Counted from the stretch's first letter, positions 8,417 to 18,743 are shown. The stretch is 64,000 nt of DNA from Aggregatibacter kilianii (GCF_003130255.1 NZ_NRCN01000001.1:248001-312000), one strand, 5' to 3'. Numbers and translations are program-made. Notes: generated by a model from the letters alone, not told the origin.

Positions 8417-9217
8417 ATGGCGTTGGAACTTATTGTTATTTTGATCTTTTGTGGCATGCTGACGAATTTAATGTCAGCCATCTTTGGCATTGGCGGTGGG
8501 GTGCTGATGGTGCCTATCCTCTATACCCTGTTCCCTGACTTTCCCCTTCAAATGGTCGCGGCAACATCCCTCACAATTGTGATTGGTTCATCACTGATTA
8601 ATCTTTTTTATTTCTACAAACAAAAAATTCAAATCAATTACAAAGCCATGTTGTTATGGTCTCTAGGTATGATTGTAGGCGTACAACTGGGTTTTGAAGC
8701 CAGCTTTTATCTGCACGACACCATTATTATCAGTATTTTTATCATTACCTTAACGATTTTGGCACTCAGAACCTTTTTCCGTAACTCGAGTGTTAGCAAT
8801 GACAACTCTGCCTCAAATGAAAATCTTAAAGGTATCGGCTTGTGCTTTTTTGGCGGCAGCATTGCCGGCATGACAGGCATCGGTGGCGGTTCCATTATGG
8901 CGCCGCTAATCGCGCAACTACGTAGTGTCTCGGCATATCAAATCGCCCCTTATACCAACTACATGATGGTGATCGGCGGGCTAGGCAGTCTGTACGGTTA
9001 CTTATCAAAAAACCCACCATTCCACATTCAATACGGTTGGCAAATCGGATACGTAAATTTCACTATCGTGCTCATCGTGGTGCTAAGTTCCTTTGCAACC
9101 AGTTTTCTTTCCATGAAAATTCGCGGCATTTTACATCCTGATATTGCGAGAAAATTGCTTGGTTTGATTTTGCTGAGTATTGCGGCTTATATGTTAATTG
9201 TGCATTGGGGGAAATAG
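8417..9217 (+). CDS. TauE/SafE (TSUP) family anion exporter
   Basis: The 266-residue membrane protein has about eight hydrophobic segments arranged as two repeats, each with the family's glycine-rich motif: GIGGGVLMVPIL (about residue 24) and GIGGGSIMAPLI (about 154). TSUP proteins move sulfite, sulfoacetate or other sulfur anions. It is divergent from yidK and shares its control region, so it may export a sulfur-containing product of sulfated-sugar breakdown. That role is inferred from context only. Its start follows GAAGGGGG. The gene ends before a strong uptake-signal hairpin. Confidence 0.85.
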   Translation: MALELIVILIFCGMLTNLMSAIFGIGGGVLMVPILYTLFPDFPLQMVAATSLTIVIGSSLINLFYFYKQKIQINYKAMLLWSLGMIVGVQLGFEASFYLHDTIIISIFIITLTILALRTFFRNSSVSNDNSASNENLKGIGLCFFGGSIAGMTGIGGGSIMAPLIAQLRSVSAYQIAPYTNYMMVIGGLGSLYGYLSKNPPFHIQYGWQIGYVNFTIVLIVVLSSFATSFLSMKIRGILHPDIARKLLGLILLSIAAYMLIVHWGK

Positions 9218-9245
9218 GATTTTTAACATCTAGTGGAACGGATAA

Positions 9246-9275
9246 AAAAGTGCGGTCATTTTTGACCGCACTTTT
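9246..9275. terminator. Bidirectional uptake-signal terminator
   Basis: A perfect 13-bp stem (AAAAGTGCGGTCA/TGACCGCACTTTT) with a TTTT loop lies between the convergent exporter gene and thrS, and can serve both. Confidence 0.85.
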
Positions 9276-9294
9276 ATGTTTTTAGCAAAGAAAA

Positions 9295-11226
9295 CTACTC
9301 TTCACCCAACAATTTCAAATCACGATTTCTCACTTGTTTTTTCAGAATGTCTAAAAATTCTTCCACAGTGAATGTACCGAGATCTTGACCTTTACGGGTA
9401 CGCACTGCCACTTTGCCGGTTTCAATTTCTTTATCACCGCAAACCAGCATATAAGGCACACGGCGTAAGGTATGTTCGCGGATTTTGAAACCGACTTTTT
9501 CGTTACGCAAATCGGTTTTCACGCGTAAACCTGCATCAGATAACTGTTTCGCCACCTTTTGCACATACTCGGATTGAGAATCGGTGATGTTCATCACAAC
9601 CGCTTGTGTTGGCGCCAACCATGCAGGGAAGAAACCTGCGTATTCTTCGGTGATGATACCGATGAAACGTTCAATAGAACCTAAAATCGCACGGTGAATC
9701 ATTACCGGCGTACGGCGATCATTATCTTCCGCCACATAAGAGGCGTTTAAACGGCCCGGTAGCGCAAAGTCTAATTGAATAGTACCGCACTGCCATTCAC
9801 GATCTAAGCAATCGCGTAAAGCAAATTCAATTTTCGGACCGTAGAACGCGCCTTCGCCTTCTTGAATTTCATATTCAAGACCATTGTGTTTTAACGCATT
9901 CGCCAAACCTTCTTCCGCGCGATCCCACATATCATCGGCACCGATACGTTTTTCCGGACGGGTTGAAAGTTTAACGAAGATATTGGTAAAGCCAAAGGTG
10001 CTGTAAATATCGTAAACCATGCGAATACAGCTCGTCACTTCGCTTTCAATTTGATCTTCGGTACAGAAAATATGTGCATCGTCTTGGGTGAAACCGCGTA
10101 CACGCATTAAACCGTGTAAAGAACCGGAAGGCTCATTACGGTGGCAAGAACCGAATTCCGCCATACGAATTGGTAAATCACGATAAGATTTTAACCCTTG
10201 GTTAAAGATTTGAACGTGTCCCGGGCAGTTCATTGGTTTAATGGCGTATTCACGGTTTTCCGATTGTGTGGTAAACATCAAATCGCCGTAGTTTTGCCAG
10301 TGGCCGGTTTTTTCCCACAACACGCGGTCCATCATGAACGGACCTTTCACTTCTTGATAATCGTATTGTTTTAATTTGGTACGTACGAAGGTTTCCAATT
10401 CGCGGAAAATGGTCCAACCATCGTTGTGCCAAAACACCATGCCCGGCGCTTCTTCTTGCATGTGGTATAAATCAAGCGCTTTACCGATTTTACGGTGGTC
10501 ACGTTTCGCCGCTTCTTCCAAACGTTGCAAATAGGCATCCAGTTGTTTTTTATCTGCCCACGCCGTGCCGTAAATACGTTGCAACATTTTATTTTTGCTG
10601 TCACCGCGCCAGTAGGCTCCGGCAATTTTTTGTAATTTGAAATGATGGCAGAAACGCATATTCGGTACATGCGGGCCACGACACATATCAACATATTCTT
10701 GGTGGTGGTAAAGCGCAGGCGTAGCGGTACGTTCAATGTTTTCATCTAGAATCGCCATTTTGTACGGCTCGCCACGTTTTTCAAAAGTATCTTTTGCTTC
10801 TTGCCAACTTACCGGCGTTTTAATCACGTCGTAATTGGTTTTCGCCAATTCCAACATGCGTTTTTCAAGGGCATCAATATCTTCTTGGGTTAAAGAGCGG
10901 TCTAAATCCACGTCATAATAGAAACCGTTGTCAATCGTCGGGCCGATGGCCATTTTGACATTTGGGAACAATTGTTTAATCGCATGACCGAGCAAGTGCG
11001 CCGTGGAGTGGCGGATAATTTCCAAGCCGTCTTCATCTTTGGCGGTAATAATTTCAAGTGAGCTATCTTCGGTAATCAGATCGCAGGCATCTTTACGCTC
11101 GCCGTTAACACGACCGGCAATGGTCGCTTTGGCAAGTCCTGCGCCAATATTTTGCGCAACTTCTAATACGGTAACAGGTTTATCGAATTGACGTTGTGAA
11201 CCGTCAGGTAAAGTAATAATAGGCAT
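9295..11226 (-). CDS. thrS: Threonyl-tRNA synthetase
   Basis: The 643-residue class II enzyme charges tRNA-Thr. An N-terminal TGS domain ([14 protein letters not shown]) is followed by the editing domain with [10 protein letters not shown] (about residue 73), then the catalytic core with zinc-ligand regions ([21 protein letters not shown]) and a C-terminal anticodon-binding domain. Length matches E. coli ThrRS (642). It is not joined to infC as in E. coli. No ThrS autoregulatory tRNA-like leader was identified by eye in the 238 bp upstream, which hold uptake-signal-like sequences and A/T-rich DNA. Confidence 0.98.
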   Translation of the reverse strand: MPIITLPDGSQRQFDKPVTVLEVAQNIGAGLAKATIAGRVNGERKDACDLITEDSSLEIITAKDEDGLEIIRHSTAHLLGHAIKQLFPNVKMAIGPTIDNGFYYDVDLDRSLTQEDIDALEKRMLELAKTNYDVIKTPVSWQEAKDTFEKRGEPYKMAILDENIERTATPALYHHQEYVDMCRGPHVPNMRFCHHFKLQKIAGAYWRGDSKNKMLQRIYGTAWADKKQLDAYLQRLEEAAKRDHRKIGKALDLYHMQEEAPGMVFWHNDGWTIFRELETFVRTKLKQYDYQEVKGPFMMDRVLWEKTGHWQNYGDLMFTTQSENREYAIKPMNCPGHVQIFNQGLKSYRDLPIRMAEFGSCHRNEPSGSLHGLMRVRGFTQDDAHIFCTEDQIESEVTSCIRMVYDIYSTFGFTNIFVKLSTRPEKRIGADDMWDRAEEGLANALKHNGLEYEIQEGEGAFYGPKIEFALRDCLDREWQCGTIQLDFALPGRLNASYVAEDNDRRTPVMIHRAILGSIERFIGIITEEYAGFFPAWLAPTQAVVMNITDSQSEYVQKVAKQLSDAGLRVKTDLRNEKVGFKIREHTLRRVPYMLVCGDKEIETGKVAVRTRKGQDLGTFTVEEFLDILKKQVRNRDLKLLGEE

Positions 11227-11464
11227 ACATTTTCCTTATACAGTGGTCGCCCATACGCAAGGCAACTTGTTTCATTTCATTAAAAAACATTTTAAAAAAG
11301 CATCGCACTTTTATCATCCTTACAAGCGGACAAATCAAGTGCGGTGCGAAATTCTAGCATATTTTAAAATGACAACCAAATGTCCAAATTTTGACTTGAG
11401 TCACAGTAATTTTTTCCTAATCTTTTACACTATCCCTATGATTAACTAGCAAAAGGAACAAGGT

Positions 11465-12340
11465 ATGTGGAAGTCTATTTCTCAAGTCTTAGCTGATCAA
11501 TTTGGTGCTTATTATTCCATTAAAAGCAAAACCAAAATTCACACCGGTGAAATGCATGAATCTTGGATTATTGATGATGGGATTCAACCTGTTTTTGTGA
11601 AAATGAATGAAAAATCCTACCGCTCTATGTTCCGTGCCGAAGCAGATCAGTTAATCATGTTGGCTAAAACCAATACTATTCACGTACCTGAGGTGTATGG
11701 TGTAGGATGTTCGCAAAATCATAGTTTTTTGTTGCTTGAAGGCCTCAATATGCAACCCAATAATGCACAAAATATGGCAGAATTTGGTAAGCAACTTGCC
11801 CGTTTACACCAATATCAAGGCTCTGATAATTACGGTTTATCGTTCGACACTTGGCTTGGCCCACAATATCAGCCGAACGATTGGTGCAATCATTGGGGGA
11901 AATTCTTCAGTGAGCAACGTATTGGTTGGCAATTACAACTTTGTTCAGAAAAACAACTTCAATTTGGTGACACAGAAGAAATAATCAAAGCCGTAGCTGC
12001 ATTATTGGCAAAACATCAGCCCAAACCATCGCTTTTACATGGCAATTTATGGATTGAAAATTGCGCGAATATTGACGAGCATACGGTCACTTATGATCCA
12101 GCTTGCTATTGGGGAGATCGGGAATGTGATTTAGCCTTTACCGAATTATTTGAACCGTTCCCAAAAGAATTCTATAAAAATTATGACCGCACTTTTCCAT
12201 TAGAAGAAGGTTATCAGGAGCGAAAAATCGTTTATCAACTTTATCATCTACTTAACTTCAGTAGTCGTTTCCACGGCAATTATGTGGCATTAGCAAATAA
12301 GTTGGTAAATGATGTGTTACAACGTTATGAAAATCTTTAA
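11465..12340 (+). CDS. Fructosamine-kinase-family protein with Asp-to-Asn at the catalytic loop
   Basis: The 291-residue protein belongs to the fructosamine-3-kinase/YniA family (aminoglycoside-phosphotransferase fold), which in active members phosphorylates ketosamines on glycated amines. An N-lobe Lys (FVKMNEK), LLLEGLN hinge and the metal-binding DPACYWGDRECDLAFTELF are present. The catalytic loop reads LLHGNLWIEN, whereas active homologues such as E. coli YniA have HGDLW; the codon is AAT. Loss of the catalytic Asp suggests reduced activity or a non-kinase role, unless another residue substitutes. It is monocistronic and ends at a hairpin terminator. Confidence 0.85.
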   Translation: MWKSISQVLADQFGAYYSIKSKTKIHTGEMHESWIIDDGIQPVFVKMNEKSYRSMFRAEADQLIMLAKTNTIHVPEVYGVGCSQNHSFLLLEGLNMQPNNAQNMAEFGKQLARLHQYQGSDNYGLSFDTWLGPQYQPNDWCNHWGKFFSEQRIGWQLQLCSEKQLQFGDTEEIIKAVAALLAKHQPKPSLLHGNLWIENCANIDEHTVTYDPACYWGDRECDLAFTELFEPFPKEFYKNYDRTFPLEEGYQERKIVYQLYHLLNFSSRFHGNYVALANKLVNDVLQRYENL

Positions 12341-12353
12341 AAGCAGATAAAAA

Positions 12354-12381
12354 AAAGAAAGGGCTTACATGCCCTTTCTTT
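12354..12381. terminator. Terminator between convergent genes
   Basis: A perfect 11-bp stem (AAAGAAAGGGC/GCCCTTTCTTT) with a 6-nt loop is flanked by A and T runs. It serves the fructosamine-kinase-like gene and probably also the convergent lipoprotein gene. Confidence 0.85.
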
Positions 12382-12393
12382 GTATTTATTAAT

Positions 12394-13215
12394 CTATTTT
12401 TGATATAGTGGCGCAGGTCCCATTTGACCGCCAGTTGTTTTTTCTTCTTTTAGTGCAGAACCGGAAGATGAAATTTCAACACGACGATTTGGACGTAAGC
12501 AACTAATTAACTGATTACCCTTCTCGTTGCTACAAGCCTTAACTTGGTGAGCTTCACCATAGCCTACAGCCGAAATTTGTGCATCAACACCTTTCTCTGC
12601 TAAACGTGCTTTAACACGATCTGCTCGACGTTGAGAAAGATCCATATTATAGGCTTCAGAACCTAAACGATCGGTATAACCCGCAACATTCACTTCTGTT
12701 GCTTTAGATTCCTTTAATTGTGCAGCAACTTTATCAACAACTTCTTTACCTTTTGCAGTTAATGTATATTTATCAAAATCGAATAAGAAATCTGCAGTTA
12801 AGGAGTAAGAAGAATTACCGTTACAGCCGTTTGGATACCAATAGAAATTTTGTGCATTCATATCAGAATCAAATAGGATTTTGTATTGGCATACTTTGTG
12901 TTCGCCGTTTTCGCGATAATTGAATACATAATCCCATTCACGCACGCCGAATAAACCCTCACCAAAGTGTGGACGACCAATCAAGTTATAAAGTTGGTCT
13001 TTATTCATGCCTTTTTCAATCATACGAACGTTATCCCAGTTCGGCCAAGAACCGAATTGGCTACCATCGTGATTAAATTTAGATTTTTCAAGATTTGGCC
13101 ATACTAATTCGGAGCCATCAACCGGAGCACCTTCTTTAGATACTTTGCTCAAGTTACCACAAGCAACGAGAGTTGTTGCAGCGATTGCTGATAATAAAAA
13201 ATGTGATAATTTCAT
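12394..13215 (-). CDS. Outer-membrane lipoprotein with BamE-like and OmpA domains
   Basis: The 273-residue lipoprotein has a signal peptide ending in LVAC (lipidated Cys19). Residues about 60-135 resemble the SmpA/OmlA (BamE) fold: MIEKGMNKDQLYNLIGRPHF followed by REWDYVFNY. Residues about 138-250 form an OmpA-type peptidoglycan-binding domain with FLFDFDKYTLT and GYTDRLGSEAYN..LSQRRADRV, including the Asp and Arg that contact diaminopimelate. It probably tethers the outer membrane to peptidoglycan. The tail after 250 is Gly/Ser/Lys-rich. No partner gene is adjacent. The 230 bp upstream (13216-13445) hold its promoter region; no further gene is seen there. Confidence 0.85.
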   Translation of the reverse strand: MKLSHFLLSAIAATTLVACGNLSKVSKEGAPVDGSELVWPNLEKSKFNHDGSQFGSWPNWDNVRMIEKGMNKDQLYNLIGRPHFGEGLFGVREWDYVFNYRENGEHKVCQYKILFDSDMNAQNFYWYPNGCNGNSSYSLTADFLFDFDKYTLTAKGKEVVDKVAAQLKESKATEVNVAGYTDRLGSEAYNMDLSQRRADRVKARLAEKGVDAQISAVGYGEAHQVKACSNEKGNQLISCLRPNRRVEISSSGSALKEEKTTGGQMGPAPLYQK

Positions 13216-13445
13216 GTGTTTACCTTTATTAGGTTAGTTAAATAAGAATCCAAGTGAACTATAGATATAATAAAAAAGCGCTATCGTTAGCTGCATCTTT
13301 CTTATCTACATAAAGAGAAGGCCTAAATAAAGCAATAAAGCAACTTCAATTTCAGGTGGATATGGTAATTGCAAAATGGATTAAAGTAAATCTGAGATTT
13401 ATATTTTTTAGTCAATTTATGTAAAGAGATTATTAAAACCACGTA

Positions 13446-14507
13446 TTACATCAAACCATTTTCATTTCTGTTTAACAGACGTAACAATAAGTTATCGGAA
13501 CTCTCCTCTACTTGCTTGCCAAATTTTTGTAATAACGATTTCTTAACCGAATATTTAATTCCAATAACACGTTTTTCTTTCATTGCCTGCAATAACACAT
13601 CATCACTTGTCATGATTTCATCTACCAGGTTTAAATGTAGCGCCTGTTGACCAAACCAATGTTCTCCGGTGGCAACACTATCCACATCCAAGTGCGGTCG
13701 ATTTTGCGAAACAAATTGTTTGAAAAGTTGATGTATTTCCTCCAATTCTTGTTGGAATTTTTGTTTCCCTTTTTCGGTATTTTCCCCCAAGATGGTCATG
13801 GTGCGTTTATATTCGCCTGCCGTCATCACATCTACATCTACATCATGTTTTTTCAACAAACGATGAACATTTGGAATTTGCGCTACCACACCGATAGAAC
13901 CGATCATTGCAAAAGGTGCTGAAATAATTTTATCGGCAACACAAGCCATCATATAACCGCCACTGGCGGCAACTTTATCCACCGCCACCGTTAATTTAAT
14001 GCCATGTTGTTTTAACCGCGCCAATTGTGATGCCGCTAATCCATAACCATGCACCATACCACCGGGGCTTTCCAAACATAGCAATACTTCATCATCGTTT
14101 TTTGCCGTTTGAATAATGGCACTAATCTCCTCCCGTAATGCGGCAGTTTCTGTTGCGGCAATATCGCCTTTAAAATTTAACACATAAAGGGTTGGTTTCT
14201 GTTCATTTTCCATACCGCCTTCGCCTTTTTTACGTTGTGCTTTTAAGGCTTTTGCTTTCGCTTTTTCAGCTTTTTTCTCGACTTTTTCCGCCTCTTTCAA
14301 TTCTTCTTCGGTTAAATGAAAATCCCGCAGTTTCTTACTATTTTCTTCAAATTCTTTTGATAAATCGGTAATCACCAATTCACCATGAATATGATCTTTT
14401 TTCTGTTTCATAGCCAAAATCATGGCAACTACAGCGGCAATAATCAGTAACAATGTAATCACTTCCAAAATGAATACACCATAGCCGATAAAAATATCTG
14501 ACCACAT
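13446..14507 (-). CDS. sohB: Inner-membrane serine protease SohB
   Basis: The 353-residue S49-family (signal-peptide-peptidase-like) protein has an N-terminal membrane anchor (residues about 8-32), a charged Lys/Ala-rich coiled segment (about 70-95) and a ClpP-like protease domain. The nucleophile Ser lies in VAASGGYMMACVADK, followed by PFAMIGSIGVV; the Lys of the Ser-Lys dyad should lie further on, in the YKRTMTILGENTEKGKQKF region. The protease domain probably faces the periplasm. It is transcribed alone. Confidence 0.93.
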   Translation of the reverse strand: MWSDIFIGYGVFILEVITLLLIIAAVVAMILAMKQKKDHIHGELVITDLSKEFEENSKKLRDFHLTEEELKEAEKVEKKAEKAKAKALKAQRKKGEGGMENEQKPTLYVLNFKGDIAATETAALREEISAIIQTAKNDDEVLLCLESPGGMVHGYGLAASQLARLKQHGIKLTVAVDKVAASGGYMMACVADKIISAPFAMIGSIGVVAQIPNVHRLLKKHDVDVDVMTAGEYKRTMTILGENTEKGKQKFQQELEEIHQLFKQFVSQNRPHLDVDSVATGEHWFGQQALHLNLVDEIMTSDDVLLQAMKEKRVIGIKYSVKKSLLQKFGKQVEESSDNLLLRLLNRNENGLM

Positions 14508-14738
14508 AATTTTTCCTTAATTTAATACAATGCATGGAAGCCGAATTATAGAAGAACAAAGCGTTGAAAGCTATCTTCACAATAAAATGTTATTGGATTA
14601 TTAACTCATTGTTGATACTGCTTTTCAGAAAATCGGCTTTATCTTTCACGAGATTTCACTAAAATCATTAGCACTGACAAGGTAAAAAACATTACGATTT
14701 TTGACCGCACTTTATTCATTACAACAAAAGGAAAAAGC

Positions 14739-15329
14739 ATGAGCAACGTTTTAGTTTTAAAATCCAGTATTTTGGGCACTCACTCTCAAACCAACCAATT
14801 ATCTGATTATTTCCTCAGCAAATTAGCCAAAGCCAATGTGATACAACGCGATTTGGCGACCAATCCATTACCTCATTTTGATAGCACCGCAACCACAGCA
14901 TTACGTGGTCAACCTGCTACTGCTGAAGAAAAAGCGTTATTGGCGTTATCCGATGAATTGGTTAGCGAAATAAAAAATGCAGACCTCATCGTGATTAATG
15001 CGCCTATGTATAACTTCGGTGTACCAACACAACTAAAAAGTTATTTTGATTTTATCGCCCGCCCTCGCATCACGTTTCAATATACAGAAAAAGGGCCGGA
15101 AGGTTTGTTAAGCGGTAAAAAAGCTGTTGTCTTAGTTGCATTTGGCGGTTTCCACCAAAATCAACCAACGGATCTTGTGACGGCGTATGTAAAAACGATT
15201 TTGGTCTTTGTCGGTATTACTGACGTGCAGTTCGTTTATGTTGAAGGAATCGGCTTCGGACCTGAAGCTACTGCCAAAGCACAAAACCAGGCAAAAGCAG
15301 AAATAGATAAAATTGTGACCGCACTTTAA
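14739..15329 (+). CDS. azoR: FMN-dependent NADH-azoreductase
   Basis: The 196-residue flavodoxin-fold enzyme (formerly AcpD) reduces quinones and azo compounds with NADH. The N-terminal [17 protein letters not shown] is the FMN phosphate-binding region; [19 protein letters not shown] and LVAFGGFH are typical of the family. The ATG follows AAAGGAAAA. A hairpin terminator follows 20 bp after the stop. An uptake signal (ACCGCACTT) overlaps the end of the coding region. Confidence 0.93.
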   Translation: MSNVLVLKSSILGTHSQTNQLSDYFLSKLAKANVIQRDLATNPLPHFDSTATTALRGQPATAEEKALLALSDELVSEIKNADLIVINAPMYNFGVPTQLKSYFDFIARPRITFQYTEKGPEGLLSGKKAVVLVAFGGFHQNQPTDLVTAYVKTILVFVGITDVQFVYVEGIGFGPEATAKAQNQAKAEIDKIVTAL

Positions 15330-15348
15330 GGGTTATGATAGATAAACG

Positions 15349-15370
15349 AAAAGCACCAAAAGGTGCTTTT
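15349..15370 (+). terminator. Terminator of azoR
   Basis: The 9-bp stem AAAAGCACC/GGTGCTTTT with an AAAA loop and trailing Ts lies just after the azoR stop. Confidence 0.85.
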
Positions 15371-15446
15371 TGCATTTTAAAGTGCGGTCACTTTTTCTGT
15401 TGTTTTTTACAGAGAAAAGCGATGTATGAGATACACCGCTGTCTGA

Positions 15447-16784
15447 TTAATGTAATTTTAATGATGGACGTAAAAAGCGATTCAAGTGACCGACCACAAT
15501 GATTAAACCGGTTTTAAAACAACCATGTAAAGCCGCTTGGTGCATACGATAAAGGGAAACATACATCCATTGTGCAATTTTGCCTTCAATAGTCATCGAA
15601 GAACCGCCTGTTAATTTGCCACCTAATGCGCCAAATGCCGTAAATTCAGACAATGAAACTAATGATCCTTTATCATTATATTTAAATTCTTTTAGCGGTT
15701 TTCCCTCAAATAAAGCAATGATATTTTTTGCACAGAAACCGGCCATTTGGTGCGCTGCTTGAGCCTTTGGCGGAACGGGCTTACCATCCTCTTGCATAAA
15801 GAAACAACAGTCACCCATAGCAAAAATCGTATCATCTTCCGTAGTTTGCAGGGTTTTCTTGACAACTAATTGGTTAATTCGATTAACTTCTAAGCCATCA
15901 AAATTCTGGGTAATAGACGAAGTGCGAATACCTGCCGACCACACAATTAAATCAGCCGGAATTTGGCTGCCATCTTTGGTTATCAAACATTTTTTGTTCG
16001 CCTCAACGATCATGGTATTGGTTTTTACCTTTACCCCTAATTTACTTAATTCTTCCGTTGCGTCATTAGAAATGCGCTCCGGTAACGCCGGTAAAATACG
16101 CGGCCCCGCCTCAACCAAGGTGACTTTTAAACAACTGCTATCAATTTCGCCATAACCATAAGAAGAAAGATGCTCTGCGGCATTATACAGCTCGGCAGAA
16201 AGCTCCACGCCCGTCGCCCCCGCGCCCACAATGGCAATATTAATGTGACCGTCTTCGGCTAATTGTTGTTTGCTTTCTCCTTCCCCAATATCATCCAAGG
16301 CTTGGTTTTCACGGAATTTAAGGAATAACTCCAACATTTTGTGTTGAAAGCGCATGGCTTGTGCCGAACTATCTAAAAAGATGCAGTTTTCCGCTACACC
16401 TTTGGTATTGAAATCATTGGATTTACTGCCAATGGCAATCACTAAATAATCATAGGGAATTCGGCGGGATACAACGATAGTATCGCCATCTTCACCATAC
16501 ACCGGTGCCAGTTCTACATATTTGTGCTGACGGTTTAAACCAACCATAGCACCTTGCTCGAAATGAAAATGATGGTTGTGCGCATGTGCACGATAGCTTA
16601 ATGCCTCTACGCCATCATCCAACGCACCAGTGGCCAATTCGTGTAATAACGGTTTCCATAAATGGGTCTGGTTACGATCAATTAACGTCACATTAGCGCG
16701 TTTTTTACGTCCTAACTTGTTTCCTAAATAAGTTGCCAACTCTAAACCGCCGGCTCCACCGCCTACAACAACGATGTTTTTCAT
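15447..16784 (-). CDS. ndh: Type II NADH:quinone oxidoreductase
   Basis: The 445-residue flavoprotein passes electrons from NADH to quinone without pumping protons. Two nucleotide-binding motifs are visible: [14 protein letters not shown] at the N-terminus (FAD) and [17 protein letters not shown] near residue 180 (NADH). The FAD-contact GDCCFF lies near residue 324 and [10 protein letters not shown] follows. The C-terminal amphipathic region would attach it to the inner membrane. It is monocistronic, with about 180 bp upstream separating it from glpD. Confidence 0.95.
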   Translation of the reverse strand: MKNIVVVGGGAGGLELATYLGNKLGRKKRANVTLIDRNQTHLWKPLLHELATGALDDGVEALSYRAHAHNHHFHFEQGAMVGLNRQHKYVELAPVYGEDGDTIVVSRRIPYDYLVIAIGSKSNDFNTKGVAENCIFLDSSAQAMRFQHKMLELFLKFRENQALDDIGEGESKQQLAEDGHINIAIVGAGATGVELSAELYNAAEHLSSYGYGEIDSSCLKVTLVEAGPRILPALPERISNDATEELSKLGVKVKTNTMIVEANKKCLITKDGSQIPADLIVWSAGIRTSSITQNFDGLEVNRINQLVVKKTLQTTEDDTIFAMGDCCFFMQEDGKPVPPKAQAAHQMAGFCAKNIIALFEGKPLKEFKYNDKGSLVSLSEFTAFGALGGKLTGGSSMTIEGKIAQWMYVSLYRMHQAALHGCFKTGLIIVVGHLNRFLRPSLKLH

Positions 16785-16922
16785 AAATACCTCTAAACAA
16801 AAATAATAAAATCATGTAATTTTTAATTAACAATATTTTAACACTTGTTTATGTTTGTTGTTTAGCGATGATTTGTGAAAAACAACAAAATAACTCATTA
16901 CAGTTAAATAAGAGGAATAAAA

Positions 16923-16945
16923 AAAGGCAACTTAACGCTGCCTTT
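16923..16945 (-). terminator. Terminator of glpD
   Basis: The 7-bp stem AAAGGCA/TGCCTTT with a 9-nt loop is followed on the minus strand by a T7 run, 20 bp beyond the glpD stop. Confidence 0.75.
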
Positions 16946-16966
16946 GATTTCAGGAGATGGAGATAA

Positions 16967-18559
16967 TTAAGCGACTTGTGGTGCGTAATCAACAAGTAAA
17001 TAGTGTTTAGCAATATCTAAGAATTTTGCCGTTTGTTCGCGTTCCCATTGCGCATCTTTGTTCAATTCTTTTGCCATGATATTCGCGACTTTTGCGGCAC
17101 TATCAATAGCTGCTCGCGCGTCTAAGAACAACAAGCGAACACGGCGGGCTAACACATCTTCCACTGATTCAGCCATTTCTTCACGCACGGCCCAAACCAC
17201 CTCAGCGACCGTATTCGGATGACGAGGATGAATCTTCGCGGCAAATTCCGGATTTTCGGTTTCTAATGCTTTAATTGCCGGAATATCAGATCCGTAAATA
17301 TAAAGGTGATTTTTTAGATCCACCTGCTCTGCCGGGATTTTGCCGTGAATAGCCAAATTAGTTGTCATGCAAGCTTTTTTCACTAATTGCGAATGCGCTT
17401 TCAAGGCTTCGTCAACTGTATCTTCGGACATTTGACGATAAGTCGTCCATTTACCGCCGGTAATTGTGACCAAACCACTATCACTTACGACAACTTTATG
17501 GCTACGGGAAACTTCTTTAGTGCTTTGACCGGCTTTTTCCGGCGCCGCTAACGGACGAAGACCGGCAAAAATACTCAACACATCATCGCTCGTCGGTTTT
17601 TTCGTTAAATATTGACCGGCAGTATCCAAAATGAACTGAATTTCTTGCTCTAAGGCAATCGGCTCATAAGACGGTTCTTTAACTAAAGTATCCGTTGTAC
17701 CCACTACCAGTCTTTCATGCCATGGCACGGCAAACAACACACGACCATCGGAGGTTTTTGGAATCATTAATGCATCATCACTTGGCAAGAAAGATTTATC
17801 CAAAACAAGGTGAACCCCTTGGCTTGGTACCACGAATTTTTTATCGGTGCCGTGATCCATGGATAGAATATCGTTCATAAACACACCGGTAGCATTAATC
17901 ACCGCTGTACCTTGTACGCTGTATTGTTCGCCACTTAATTCGTCAGTAAATTTAACGCCGTTAACTTTGCCTTGCTGATCTTTAAGCAATTCGGTTACTT
18001 TCGCATAATTCAACACAGTGCCGCCTTGTTCTACCACAGTTTGCGCAATATTAATTGCTAAACGGGAATCATCAAACTGACCATCTTTATATACGACCCC
18101 GTTTTTCAAACCAGTGCCATTTAACGTAGGCAAACGTTCCATTGTGGTGTCTTTATTAATCGCAATCGTTTTACCCAAACTTAAATCGGCGGATAAATAA
18201 TCATATAAACCTAAACCAATGCGGTATTTCACACTATCTACAAAATTATAATTAGGAATAATAAAGTTTTGATTTTTAAATAAATGTGAAGCGTTTTTTG
18301 ACAAACGACCACGTTCACGTAAGGCTTCTTTTACTAAAGCAACATCACCGGCGGCCAAATAACGAACCCCCCCGTGTACTAATTTTGTACTACGACTTGA
18401 TGTACCTTTAGCAAAGTCATACCCTTCCAACAAAAGTGTTTTATAGCCACGTGAAGCCGCGTCCAACGCAATACCCAAACCACTGGCACCACCGCCGATA
18501 ACAATAAAATCCCATTTTTCAGTATTTTTAACTTTTTCAAGTTCTGTATTTCTTTGCAT
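16967..18559 (-). CDS. glpD: Aerobic glycerol-3-phosphate dehydrogenase, FAD-dependent
   Basis: The 530-residue enzyme oxidises sn-glycerol-3-phosphate to dihydroxyacetone phosphate, passing electrons to quinone. The dinucleotide-binding motif IVIGGGASGLGIALDAASRG is followed by the GlpD signature GTSSRSTKLVHGGVRYL. The substrate and FAD-binding segment FAGLRPL and ITGGKWTTYR appear later, with a C-terminal GlpD domain. The start follows GAGGTGG. It is divergent from glpFK across a 366-bp region with two CRP sites, forming a complete glycerol uptake and oxidation unit. Database matches could also name it GlpO/GlpA-like, but no glpB/glpC genes are adjacent. Confidence 0.9.
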   Translation of the reverse strand: MQRNTELEKVKNTEKWDFIVIGGGASGLGIALDAASRGYKTLLLEGYDFAKGTSSRSTKLVHGGVRYLAAGDVALVKEALRERGRLSKNASHLFKNQNFIIPNYNFVDSVKYRIGLGLYDYLSADLSLGKTIAINKDTTMERLPTLNGTGLKNGVVYKDGQFDDSRLAINIAQTVVEQGGTVLNYAKVTELLKDQQGKVNGVKFTDELSGEQYSVQGTAVINATGVFMNDILSMDHGTDKKFVVPSQGVHLVLDKSFLPSDDALMIPKTSDGRVLFAVPWHERLVVGTTDTLVKEPSYEPIALEQEIQFILDTAGQYLTKKPTSDDVLSIFAGLRPLAAPEKAGQSTKEVSRSHKVVVSDSGLVTITGGKWTTYRQMSEDTVDEALKAHSQLVKKACMTTNLAIHGKIPAEQVDLKNHLYIYGSDIPAIKALETENPEFAAKIHPRHPNTVAEVVWAVREEMAESVEDVLARRVRLLFLDARAAIDSAAKVANIMAKELNKDAQWEREQTAKFLDIAKHYLLVDYAPQVA

Positions 18560-18679
18560 TTTCCACCTCGAAGATTGAAGTTAAATTTGGTTACTTTTAA
18601 AACTAAATGCTCGTTTATGCTCATAGTACCACATTAAACGAAAATAAAGGAAACAAAAGCTCTCATAAGTTTTCGATAT

Positions 18680-18695
18680 TGTGATCCTGATCACG
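18680..18695. promoter_or_regulatory. CRP site 1 in the glp control region
   Basis: TGTGATCCTGATCACG matches nine of ten conserved CRP positions. It lies nearer glpD, about 120 bp upstream of its start. Confidence 0.7.
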
Positions 18696-18743
18696 CTTAA
18701 CGTAAAGTTATAAGCAAACGTTTGCTGAAACGATAAAATATTC

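Noticed and set aside
11227-11464. Small open frame and thrS leader structure
   Set aside because: No ribosome-binding site, no recognisable tRNA-like fold; only uptake-signal-like pieces and A/T-rich DNA.
13216-13445. Small RNA gene between the lipoprotein and sohB
   Set aside because: No promoter-terminator pair could be supported by eye; only A/T-rich sequence is visible.
18606-18622. GlpR operator upstream of glpD
   Set aside because: ATGCTCG/ATGCTCA is a direct repeat rather than the inverted pattern expected for GlpR; too weak to call.
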